From contig JAILHK010000034.1 in NCBI GenBank assembly GCA_024695815.1, forward strand, positions 62,001-126,000: 64,000 nucleotides of DNA. Reading direction: 5' to 3'. Below are positions 1 through 9,600 of the stretch, piece by piece; the first letter of the stretch is position 1; each line of letters begins with the position of its first letter. The DNA is from Prevotella sp. (GTDB taxonomy: Bacteria > Bacteroidota > Bacteroidia > Bacteroidales > Bacteroidaceae). The notes under the pieces are model-generated. The model worked only from the letters and a program-made list of their open reading frames with translations. It made no database searches and was not told the origin of the DNA. The translations under genes and the position numbers were made by a program.

Positions 1-251
1 GGGTAGTCGGCCATTGCCATGTTAAACAGGTACCATGCCGTATAGGCGTACTTGTCTTGAATATCCTTCCCGTAATTTTTAAGGATGCTAAGAACCTCTT
101 CAAGAATCTTGTGGTTCAGCTTCCGCATTCTTCCAGTGGTCGGGTCTTTGACCTCCATCTTATTGATGGCCCATTCTGCTAGCCTCTTCGAAAATAAACC
201 ATGGTGGTTATCTTCGTAAATCGCTCTTGCTTCTGATATATACTGCTTCAT
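1..251 (-). CDS. Hypothetical phage protein (C-terminus outside window)
   Basis: This ORF starts with ATG at 251 and runs off the left edge, so at least 83 residues are visible (MKQYISEARAIYEDNHHGLF...). It is too close to the edge to be in the ORF track. The visible part is soluble, mostly helical and rich in charged residues, with many aromatic residues near the window edge (YAYTAWYLFNMA). An AGGTAG stretch about 5 nt upstream could serve as ribosome binding site. It lies in line with, and 60 bp after, the next minus-strand gene, so it is probably the continuation of the same late operon. I do not recognise the family. Confidence 0.6.
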   Translation of the reverse strand, partial: MKQYISEARAIYEDNHHGLFSKRLAEWAINKMEVKDPTTGRMRKLNHKILEEVLSILKNYGKDIQDKYAYTAWYLFNMAMADY

Positions 252-310
252 ATCTACCTATTTTTAACATGAAAGGATTGGTAAGTTACCTCGCCAATCC
301 CTTCTAATAC

Positions 311-520
311 TTAGCGGCGATAATCACCACCCTTACCACACTCTTCTTCACAATCCTTCCAGCCTTCTTCGTAGCCTTTCTTGTAGCCTTCCTCGTAACC
401 ATCATTACGCATCATGGCTCCTGGCGAACCACCTTGGTTCCTGTAACTACGCATAGAATGCCTCATATGTGTGCGCATCTGTGCGCCTTCATTGTCCCGG
501 TCTAAAATAACAAATCCCAT
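311..520 (-). CDS. Small hypothetical phage protein
   Basis: A 69-residue product with an N-terminal MGFVILDRDNEG segment, a basic Arg/His middle and a C-terminal repeat of the type YEEGYKKGYEEGWKDCEEE, which is a short Gly/Tyr/Glu heptad-like repeat. Two Cys residues lie in the last 15 residues. The start ATG at 520 follows the upstream gene by about 20 bp, so it is translated from the same late transcript. No family is recognised; position among tail genes suggests a minor structural or assembly role, but that is only context. Confidence 0.55.
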   Translation of the reverse strand: MGFVILDRDNEGAQMRTHMRHSMRSYRNQGGSPGAMMRNDGYEEGYKKGYEEGWKDCEEECGKGGDYRR

Positions 521-541
521 AGCTAAATAATTTTATTGGAT

Positions 542-1048
542 TTAACCTTTGCTCATTTTCTGCAGGAGTGAATAGATGTCGTCAAGTTTCTTGTCTTGCT
601 TATCAGCTCTCTCTTGCAGATCCTTTATAGTCCGCGCTTGTTGTTTGTTCTCAGCGTATTGGGGGTTAAGCGTTTCCATCATGTTCTCACTCTCGGAGAT
701 AACAGACTTATGGTAATCTATCTGTTCTAGCGCCTTTTTCGATGTTTGCAGCATGGCATCCACCGCTTGCAGCATAGCCTCACGACTACCACTAAACGTT
801 ACGTTTCCTTTCTGAGCTATCTCAACGGATAGTGGGACTTCCAGAAAGCTCTCGTCTTTGCCGTTGACGGAAACAACCAAATCTATCACTTGTTGCATCT
901 GCATGCCCTGCATGATGTTTGGTGTCTGCGTAGGAAACTTTGCCCTCGGCTGACTCTTTGACTTTACCACACCAACGTCTAACGTCGGTTTATCCACCTG
1001 TCTGAGAATGTAGAACGGACTTCCGTTCACAAGGCTATTAAAATCCAT
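542..1048 (-). CDS. Hypothetical phage protein with C-terminal coiled coil
   Basis: 168 residues from the ATG at 1048 (MDFNSLVNGSPFYI); the longer track ORF begins at a GTG three codons earlier and is less likely. The N-terminal third carries a Pro/Lys-rich linker, the middle is a small beta-rich unit (VIDLVVSVNGKDESFLEVPL), and the last 60 residues form a predicted coiled coil ending in LDDIYSLLQKMSKG. It lies 18 bp after the Gly-rich protein gene and in the same orientation. The layout resembles conserved unknown proteins in the tail modules of Bacteroidales phages. Function unknown. Confidence 0.6.
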   Translation of the reverse strand: MDFNSLVNGSPFYILRQVDKPTLDVGVVKSKSQPRAKFPTQTPNIMQGMQMQQVIDLVVSVNGKDESFLEVPLSVEIAQKGNVTFSGSREAMLQAVDAMLQTSKKALEQIDYHKSVISESENMMETLNPQYAENKQQARTIKDLQERADKQDKKLDDIYSLLQKMSKG

Positions 1049-1066
1049 GTTATACACTTTTGGTTA

Positions 1067-2023
1067 TTAAGTTGGTGTTCCACCTGTTGTTGGCGTTGCA
1101 GGCGTAAGGGCTGCGTTGATTCTATCCACGATGTTGTCAGCTACTGCGGTTGCCCATATAGTAGGCACAACGGTCTTGCTGTTATCGGGCAAGGTGACAG
1201 TGGCGGGCTGGCATCGCTTAATAGCTGCAACTTCCTGCGAAAGCGCGTTAAGCTGACCAAGCACCGGTGCTACACTCTGCTGTGCAACGGCTGCGGTGTA
1301 CTTCTCGCTTTCCAATCGCGCAATATTGGCTGTCAGTGCAGCAATCTCTCGGTCCTTACGACTTGACTCCATCGCGTCTATCTTGCTATCAAGAGCGATA
1401 AAGTTGCGGTTCATGGTGTCTGTGAGTGCATAGGTCTGCTGACAGGTAGCAAGTTGGTCTGCTGCAGCCTTTGATGCTAACGACTGCTGAACACCTGCAA
1501 AGCCTTGATTGATGCTGTTTGTCTGCTGGCACATTGCCAACTGGTTTTCGCAACAACACTGAGTGAACTTAGATGCTAGGTCGCTATTGCCAGCTTGTAT
1601 AGCGTTCACAATCTGCAGGGTGCTCATGCCTTGCTGAGAAGCAAGTGTTGCAAGAGAGTTCTGCACATTCTGTACTGCGCTATTCACGGTCGCATAGTCC
1701 TGACCAAGCATGTTTGCTAGGTTCTGAATGGCTGTCCTACTTGCTTCACCATTGCTATTGATAGCATTCATGATAAGCTCGCGGCCAGAATCGTTGTTAA
1801 GTTGGTTGCTGAGGAAGCCTGCGCCGGCACCACCACCGAAGCCACCACCACCGAAGCCGCCATTACCCCAACCAAAGATTGAAGCAATGATAGCAAGGCC
1901 AAACAGATCAACGATACCATTCATACCATTGCCGAAACCAAAACCGCCATTACCAAAACCGCCAATGGGGATAGTAAACTGGGGCGTTCCGTTTCCTTCT
2001 GGAATCTGATAAATGTCTGCCAT
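1067..2023 (-). CDS. Gly-rich phage structural-type protein with hydrophobic segment
   Basis: 318 residues from the ATG at 2023 (MADIYQIPEGNG); the track's 23-residue N-terminal extension reads through the leader and is probably not translated. Residues 15-70 form a glycine/phenylalanine-rich low-complexity region interrupted by a hydrophobic stretch (GIVDLFGLAIIASIFGWG). The rest is Gln/Asn/Ala-rich helix with a CCC cluster (QCCCENQLAMCQQT) and repeated cysteine-containing CQQT motifs. The antisense 93-aa Pro-rich ORF is a shadow of this composition. A host-type TATCTTTG box lies 60 bp upstream. Likely a virion or membrane-interacting phage protein; family name not recognised. Confidence 0.6.
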   Translation of the reverse strand: MADIYQIPEGNGTPQFTIPIGGFGNGGFGFGNGMNGIVDLFGLAIIASIFGWGNGGFGGGGFGGGAGAGFLSNQLNNDSGRELIMNAINSNGEASRTAIQNLANMLGQDYATVNSAVQNVQNSLATLASQQGMSTLQIVNAIQAGNSDLASKFTQCCCENQLAMCQQTNSINQGFAGVQQSLASKAAADQLATCQQTYALTDTMNRNFIALDSKIDAMESSRKDREIAALTANIARLESEKYTAAVAQQSVAPVLGQLNALSQEVAAIKRCQPATVTLPDNSKTVVPTIWATAVADNIVDRINAALTPATPTTGGTPT

Positions 2024-2081
2024 TTTTTCTTTTGTTAATTGGTTAATTGATAAATGATTATGTCTTTGCGCATCGACATGG

Positions 2082-2089
2082 CAAAGATA
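2082..2089 (-). promoter_or_regulatory. Possible host-type -7 box (TATCTTTG)
   Basis: Minus-strand TATCTTTG matches the Bacteroidetes TAnnTTTG -7 element and lies about 60 nt upstream of the ATG at 2023. No convincing -33 TTTG is present 19-21 nt upstream, so this is a weak call. Confidence 0.35.
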
Positions 2090-2134
2090 CAATCATGCAT
2101 CGTTAAAGAAAAATATTCAGACCTATTGTAAGGT

Positions 2135-2368
2135 TCACATATTGACCTCTTTAGAAAGCCTTCTGACTATTCGTTTAACCGTACTATCACTGATATTATA
2201 CCTCTCGGATAAGACTGCAATAATATAGTTATATTTATCCCCTCTATCCCTCATCACAAGGTACTCTTCGTAAAGCTCGATAAAAGCATAGTCACTCTGC
2301 CTAATGTCATGTTTTGACATTAGTTCCATCGAAATTCTGTTAATTTTTACCAAATCGGCGCACTTCAT
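2135..2368 (-). CDS. Small helix-turn-helix protein
   Basis: 77 residues, all-helical. The C-terminal half contains a readable helix-turn-helix: YNYIIAVLSERYNISDSTVKRIVRRL, where ISDSTVKRIVRRL resembles a recognition helix of Crp/LuxR/transposase-type tri-helical domains. The length fits a single-domain DNA-binding protein. It lies next to the structured RNA element at 2,406-2,504 and is preceded by no structural gene overlap. It is a candidate regulator of late phage genes, for instance the activator implied by the unusual late promoters, but this is inference from the fold pattern only. Confidence 0.6.
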   Translation of the reverse strand: MKCADLVKINRISMELMSKHDIRQSDYAFIELYEEYLVMRDRGDKYNYIIAVLSERYNISDSTVKRIVRRLSKEVNM

Positions 2369-2392
2369 AGTTAATAATCTAAATTATTTATC

Positions 2393-2400
2393 TATCTTTG
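2393..2400 (+). promoter_or_regulatory. -7 promoter box (TATCTTTG) facing a structured RNA
   Basis: Plus-strand TATCTTTG is a perfect TAnnTTTG match. Its expected start site, 5-8 nt downstream, falls at the first base of the long stem at 2,406. Neighbouring genes are on the minus strand, so a transcript from here would be a separate small RNA. No clear -33 TTTG is seen at the usual distance. Confidence 0.4.
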
Positions 2401-2405
2401 CACCC

Positions 2406-2504
2406 GTACCACCCACATAAAAGATAACCCTATCAGAAGGTGTCGGGATATACTCCCTCGGCTTACCTCCTGGTAGGGTGTTGTTTAAATGTGGGTGGTG
2501 CTAC
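2406..2504 (+). ncRNA. Highly structured intergenic RNA candidate
   Basis: The 160-bp gap between two minus-strand genes holds three nested stems. The outer one pairs ACCACCCACAT (2408-2418) with ATGTGGGTGGT (2489-2499), 11 bp perfect. The middle one pairs ACCCTATCAG (2427-2436) with CTGGTAGGGT (2470-2479), 10 bp with one G-U. The inner one pairs AGGT with ACCT (2438-2441/2465-2468) and GGGA with TCCC around a UAUAC loop. Such co-axial nesting over 95 nt is far from random. The strand is uncertain: the TATCTTTG box supports plus, while on the minus strand it would be an operon-internal element. Confidence 0.5.
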
Positions 2505-2529
2505 TTTAAATGATTAAGTCGGGGGAGTT

Positions 2530-3645
2530 TTACGTCTCGTTCGGAAAATCTATTGCGAACTGATCCATATCATATATCTTTGATGCAAACATACTCCAAC
2601 CAGAGGCTGCCTTATAAGCATTAAGGCTAGCATTCGGTACGTACACCTTTAAGTTGCTCTTGTTGGATAAGTCGTTATTTGTCGTGGAAAGAGTAGGTGG
2701 GGTAGTTGCAAGCACCTTTATAAACCTCGTATTGCCACTGATATTCATCAATGCCCCATCTGCAATAGTCGCTAAAGTTGAAGGAAGAGTTATGCCAACA
2801 CATAAATCCATCCAACTAAATTCACTATCACCTGGCAGCTCTGTAATTACGCCTAAATCGTCTATATATGTTATTTTTTTACAGTTTGCAAATGTGTTTG
2901 CGCCTATTGTTTCAAGACTGGGTAAACTCAAACGCCCCTCATACCCAGCTAAGTTCTGTTTGCCTAGTGTCTTTAGACTTGATAAGTCTATGTGACCGAT
3001 AGGAACATTGAATAATGCTCCTTCTCCAAGTTCTTCAACGTTTGATAGGTCAAGTGACGTTATGGGGCAGTTATTAAAACCATAAGCACCTATTATCTTT
3101 AGCTTGCTTGTATCCCCAACACTTGTAAGTGACGAACAGCCCTGAAACGCTGACCGTCCTATCTCTTCGATATTCTTCAAATCCACAGATTCAAGGTTGG
3201 TGCAGTTGTAGAAAGATGTGACGTCTATTGCGGATAGGTTCGTAAATTTTGCCAATTCATTAAAGCTGACTATTTCAGTATTTCCTTGAAACGGATGTGT
3301 ATATTGGTTTGGTGACAATGTTGTTATAAGCAATGCCGCGGTATCTGTAATACCCGTTCCGTCACTATGATATGTACTTGCATATCTATTGTCATTCAAG
3401 ACTGCAAGTACGGCTGGATCTGCAAAGCGGATATACTTACCACCGGTTATGTTTATCTCCAGTTCTGGCAGTTCCTCTTCTAGTACTTCTACATCATCAA
3501 CATAGGCATTGGTTGCTCTGATACTGCCAACAATTCTACTTGATGCATCAAGCCCTTCTCTTACCCAGTTTGCCAACTTGGAAACAATCGACAGGTTTAC
3601 ATCTTCTGTCTGTAGGTCGCTTTGAATTATTTTCAGGTGTTTCAT
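2530..3645 (-). CDS. BspA-type leucine-rich-repeat tail-associated protein
   Basis: 371 residues. An N-terminal helical/beta segment is followed from about residue 130 by irregular 21-24-residue leucine-rich repeats of the BspA/LRR_5 kind: LESVDLKNIEEIGRSAFQGC, LTSVGDTSKLKIIGAYGFNNC, ITSLDLSNVEELGEGALFN, LSLPSLETIGANTFANC. The last 70 residues close the repeat with a typical LKVYVPNASLNAYKAASGWS cap. BspA-type repeats are common on Bacteroidales surface proteins. It lies 6 bp after the giant tail protein gene, which also ends in LRR-like sequence, so a receptor-binding or tail-tip role is likely. It was probably acquired from host-type surface proteins. Confidence 0.75.
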   Translation of the reverse strand: MKHLKIIQSDLQTEDVNLSIVSKLANWVREGLDASSRIVGSIRATNAYVDDVEVLEEELPELEINITGGKYIRFADPAVLAVLNDNRYASTYHSDGTGITDTAALLITTLSPNQYTHPFQGNTEIVSFNELAKFTNLSAIDVTSFYNCTNLESVDLKNIEEIGRSAFQGCSSLTSVGDTSKLKIIGAYGFNNCPITSLDLSNVEELGEGALFNVPIGHIDLSSLKTLGKQNLAGYEGRLSLPSLETIGANTFANCKKITYIDDLGVITELPGDSEFSWMDLCVGITLPSTLATIADGALMNISGNTRFIKVLATTPPTLSTTNNDLSNKSNLKVYVPNASLNAYKAASGWSMFASKIYDMDQFAIDFPNET

Positions 3646-3650
3646 ATTCT

Positions 3651-6600
3651 TTACGATGTTAATTTGCCAAATAGTCTGAATGCATTTATGTTTCCTCCAT
3701 CCTCTATTTCTACGGTGTCAAGGTCACTATTGTCTTCAATGCTCAGATTGCTTGCGGACAAAGCCGTTGGTCTTACAAGTGTAAACTCCGTTGGCGTACC
3801 AAGCTTCACTGATGTTACAGATGTTCCTGCGGGTAATATCACGTTCAACTCTGTGCTTCTCAGATCCACGCTGTCAATATTCCCACACTCGCTAAGGTCA
3901 ATATCCTCGGTTAGCCCCGTGCACCCCTGTAATGATAGCGATTGCAAGGCCGCCATCTTGCTAAAGTCCATTTGGTTGATAATGACACCCCCGTTATCGA
4001 AGGTGTTTTCAAGCAGTGTGCAGCCATCGAGAACAACACCAGTAACCCTATGTAGGTAGTACAATATTGACTTGTTAGTACTTACTGCCAACCTTCCGAT
4101 ATTAGGATATGGGCTAAAGTCTAACGTGCCAGTCATGCCCATTAAAGTGCTTCTGTAGAATACATCTGCACTCTCTCCATAGATGCTATCATACAGAGTG
4201 TTAAGTGCAAGATACAGATAGCTACCGTCTGCGCGTACAATAGGACTAAGGTCGTTCATAACCACAACCTTCTTAGTAAGTGTTGTTGTCTTACCAACAA
4301 GATTTACTGATGCGATCAGAGTATATGAGTATATTTCCTCGTCAGCGCCTGCAAGTCCTGCCGATAAAGCAATATCAAACCTACCAAGGCCACGCTTATA
4401 GTTCAGTACGGTTGTGTTATCAACGGTCTTGTATGTGTTCGGGTCAGTAATAAGATTCGCTGACACAATAGTATCATCTGAAAGCTTAATGCTCCACGAT
4501 ACTCCTTGTACCCCAACGGCACCTTCTGCAGCACTCTTAACAACGACTGAGAAGTTATCGCTTACGCCACCGCCATACAAGATTACTTCATCATCATTAA
4601 TTCTTGCTCTATCTTCTGTTGTTTCGATAGCAAGGGTGGGGTAGTCAGTCGGGTCAATATGCACAACTATCTCTGCGTTGCCGAGAGAAGAGTGAACAAA
4701 GATGTCATAAGCCTCATTCTCGCTGTTCATAGCCTTAAGAAGTATCTGGCGAGGGTTGGTAGTGTCAAGAACGCAACTCCTAACCATATCGCCGGCTATT
4801 GTTTCTATAGGCTGACCATTACCATCGAGTATGCGCTCACGGATGGTCCAAATTACATCGTTAGCCTCGTTGCTAAGATGGAATCGTGTTGCATTAAGAA
4901 TAGCCGTGTGACCCTCCTTAAGGTGCACTTCATGATTGTTGTCAACTGTTACATCACCACTAACACTAATAATGGTAGTGTTCAAATCATAGTCAATGAT
5001 AAGGCCAGAAGAACTATAGGTGAAAATGTCGTCACCAAACCATTGTGTCAACTGGGTGAGCTGCTCTGATGTAAGTGTGTCAAGTTCACTTGCCAACATA
5101 ATGTAACCTTTCAGTTCAAGCGTACCAATCTTAGCTATCAAAGACAATTCGTTGTAGGTAAGTAGATTATTACCACATGTGTTAGTGTCCCAGCGAACAT
5201 CGTTCATGCGAAGGACTTTATCAGACAAAGCATTGTTAATATCTGCTTCTGTTGGGTTGTCGCCAAGTTCTGCGATGATGCCGTTTATCCAGGCCATCAC
5301 AAGTGTTTTGGAGTTCAAGCTGTGCCCAGTGGTTCCATTGAGAACCAATTCGTGAATACCAGTTGGTACAAACAGGGATGAATCTTCACCGACATTGTAT
5401 CTTGTGAAGGTTGCGTTACTTCCGTTTGCTTCGGTATTCCAGAAGCTTATATTGGTCCACGATGTGTTATTCAGATTAAGACTATAAACAGTCGAAGGCA
5501 ATTCAAGGTTATCAAACTGATTACCCTGCGCGGCACTCATGAAGTTTACAATTCCGCTGCCCATGGCATACAGGTTCTTCACCTGCGATAAGTCACCACG
5601 ATTATCAACTGTGTCGCGTAACAAATCAAAGGTTGTGTATATATTACTTGTGTTGGCGTTCGCATCGCTACTTCTACCAAGCTGACCACGAATGTTTAGT
5701 GTCTGTAGGTTTGTTAGAGGATATACCTTGTCAGCACCTTCTCCAGATACTGTTTCAATGACGCCAGGGTCTGCTATGTTCAGTATTCCGTTATACGTGT
5801 TTTCGTCAACTTGTGTAACATCACACCCCACATTCAGTTCCTTAATAGGGGCTCCAAGCACCTTGTCATAAGAACCACTAAGTATAACACGAGCAAATGT
5901 AGGTGCTATAACACTTAGATCAAGCTTCTCGATAAAGTTGGCACCATATATATATGTAGGTGTCTTAGGTTGGAATGACAGAGGGCCTACGTTATAACGT
6001 GCAGGAAGTATTCTTGATGCGCTCTTCGTACCGAGATTTGTTGTCTCGTTAAGCATCATCTTGAAATAGGTCTGCTCGTTAGGATGAATAGTAACATATT
6101 CCTCTGAGTTTTCTACCCCTTGGTGTCCTGCATACAGGTCGATACGGCTATCGTTAAAGCCTCCAAAGCCCCATTTTGCGCTATAGTAGTTCATTGACTT
6201 ACTTAACCACCAATGGCGATGCAGTTTACGTGCGCCCTGCAGCCAGTTTAGATACATCTGCGAACCACCACCGCGAACCACATACTTGTAATAGCCGGAC
6301 TTGTTGTATATGACTTCTCCCCACTTGTCAGCATACTCTTCGTCATACATGCGTGTAAGGTTGTCATAATTGAATCCTGCAACATACATAGCCTGCGCTA
6401 CCTTGGGAACTATGGTGTTTATCCACTCGCCCCATCCTTCAAGTGAATCCCAAAGGAAATTGCTTGTGTTGGTACTTCTACCAGAGAATGCGTAGCCGTT
6501 ACCGAGACGTGTATTTCTGTCTATTGGCGGCTCAAATGCAATACCACCATCACCACGGGCACCCAACAAGATGTCCCAGTCCCATAATTTGGGGTAGAAG

Positions 6601-9600
6601 TGAATACCGTCGTCCGTGCAAATCTGCAGGTTTCGCTCGCAAGAGTCCACTGCGCCAAGTATGAGCATTGGTATATAGTAGCCGGCCCACTTATATACAT
6701 CTATATGATCTCTTGCGGTAGCATTGAATGCTGCCTGTGAAGAGTTATATGTGTTGGCTTGCCACCATTCAGTAGCTATGCTGTAGTTGTTGCGACAATC
6801 GGTAAGCCACTTCACAAAATCAATAAATGATTGTGCCTTGGCTACAAACTTAGAATTGGATCCAAACTTCTCTTCGTCTGCCGTCTTAGGATCCAAATCA
6901 TCGGGGTCTGGGTAAATCATTTCAAATGAGTCTTCCCATGCATAGTGAGCTGGAACAACTGAGTGGGTAACTTCGCCAGTTTCACTGTCCGTTGTATCAA
7001 CAACTTTTTCTGGAACTAGTTCGTCAAAAGCAACACCATCTTTAACCCAGTTCATAAACGACACAAATACGTTATTGATGTCTAGAACCTCCATACGCAA
7101 TGCATTACTGTTGTTCCACAAACGATTTGATGCCGTATCTGCTTTCTTGTTTTCAACCGTAAGACAGAATGGGTCTGTTGGGTCTGCCTTGTAGATACTG
7201 CGCTCGCCAAAACAGAAATCTGCCTTCTTTTCCTCCATCATAACATATTGGCCGAGGAATGTTATTTCACCCTCTCCGTTCTGATAGAATATAACGATTG
7301 GTTGACTGTCTGGTGCAGTGCGTATTGGTGTTGGGAAATCATTGTTAAAATGATCATTCCACACATGTTCCAAACCATAACTTTCTTTTTCACCCTTTGA
7401 TACGCTTGATACAAGCTGTGGAATTGTTCTCAGAACATATTTGCCATCAACCAGTGCGTTGTACCAGGAATCATTTATAATTCGTAGTGTACCGCCATTG
7501 TTTACGCCAGACGAGTCTGCGTAGTTAGCCTGTAATCTTAGCTTGTTGGTTGGTATGCTATTATTCTTCATCTTGTATCTGTTCTTAGCAAGACCAAGGT
7601 GAGATTGTCCTTCACATACAAACCTAGGCATATCGTTCTCGTTGGCTGGATTGAATTTCTTGTTGGTCCAAACCCTCAACGATGTCAATGGGTAAGAGAG
7701 TGTTGACTGACCGGCTTTTCTCAGTTGGGCATCGTATAGCTCAAAGTTCTTTGTGCTATCCCACGGATTGATAAAGATTACGTCACCATTGGTCGTACTC
7801 TGTTCTTTATCCGTTTTACCGCTGAGTAGGTCACTGAGATCGTTGGCCCTAATGAGCAAAGTAGGCAGTTTCGCCTTACACAGGTCATAATTAACAATGC
7901 CATTCTTCATGACGTTGTTATTTGCAAGTAGGCGAGTCTTTTCCGAGCTATCATAGACAAAGTTATTATATTCGTCCATATAGCCGATGGCGTAATTCCA
8001 CACACGCAACTTGTAGAACTTAATACCAGATGCAGCACCACCTATCTTAATAATGCCGCCATTGGTTATACCAAACGATTTGTTGCCAGTAGAGCCTCTT
8101 TCCAATACTCCAAGTGTGGATATATAGATAAGCTGATTGTCTTCTGTTGCGCTTGACGGGTTGAGTATGAAGGCCATTTTTACACGCTCGTTAGCCTTGA
8201 AGTTTGTCTTGATAACCATATTGTTAGAGTTATCATATAACATGGCACTATTTGGAGTTACCTCAATACGTGCTTCTCCTGACTTGCCGAGCATCATAAT
8301 GATGTCGTTGTCGCTATTCACCCTCTCTGCTTCAAATTCAAACTCAACGGTGCGTCCATACTCCTGTATGCTATACACCGACTCGTCAAATATGTTATAA
8401 TCAATGGTGGCATACTCAGTTTCACCGCTTACGCGTAGCGCATGCTCATGCCATCCACTTGTTGTATTGTATTTGATTCCCTGTGATAAAGTAACGTTGG
8501 CTTGTGAGCCTACAGGCGTCCACACGTTTTTGTCGTCCGTATTGTTACTTTTGGAGTATGCTGATAACTCTAGAGCCATTCCGTTAGGTGTTACAACCTG
8601 TGAGCTGCCACACGCAATATACATTGGCACCTCCAACAGAAGTTCCTGACCATGGTATGCTCTCAGATATATATCGCCTATCTGATTGCAGATGTCTGGA
8701 ATAAAGGTTAAATCAACCGACCTCGTTCCTGTTTCACCCTTTAGACTGGCGAGTAGTTCCTCCTTGTTGCTGTATGCAAGTTTCCAATCAATAGTTACTG
8801 CAGTATCGTAGCTAAGCGAGTCAGTGTAGTAACCCCAAGGTATTGTGATGGGGACATACTGTGTGCCATATATTGTTAGCGAACCAAGAGGGTAGGCTGC
8901 CACTTGTGCACTACTGCAGTTGATTCCAAGGTTTATGAACTTGTTAGCTAGCACAAGCTCACTCTTCACCTCAAACGTGTAGAACAAGAGGTTACTTCGG
9001 AAAGTAACATTGTTGTATGTGGTCTCAGCCCATATCTGCATTGTGTGCTGAATGTTCTCATTTGCCGTAGAACCGCGATATGGCCTAAGACCCGTTTCTT
9101 GATCTTCTGCATTGTTAATGTTGAGATATGTAACACCTGTAACACCTGCATTAACCGTGTAAGGTAGTCCGGCATTCTGTCCGTTGATACTTGCCAACTG
9201 TCCGTCAATACTCACATAGATATTTGCACTCTGCGATGTAATGTTTCTGTTTAAAATTACAGGAACCACAAAGCTGTCAGCTACATCAACGCGGTTGTAG
9301 TATTGAAAGGTACTCTCGATACTAAACTCCATAACAGTGATATACAGGCGCACATTCTTTTCAGCACCGGTATTCTGTGCTTTGAAACGAATGTCAATCT
9401 GATTTACACCACTCTCCAGGTAGTTATACAGATTCAAAGGGTTGCTTGTATCAAGCCTATCTCCGTAATTCTTGCTCTCTGCGATTTGGTGTGTCTTACC
9501 ACTGGGACAAGTGATTACATATGTAACAAGCAAATTGTCAACTTCGCTACGATCGCCAAGCTTGATGTCCCATGTATAGACCATCTTCAATGCGTCTTGA

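Noticed and set aside
1728-2009. 93-aa Pro/Lys-rich plus-strand ORF
   Set aside because: Exact antisense of the Gly-rich segment of the 1,067-2,023 gene.
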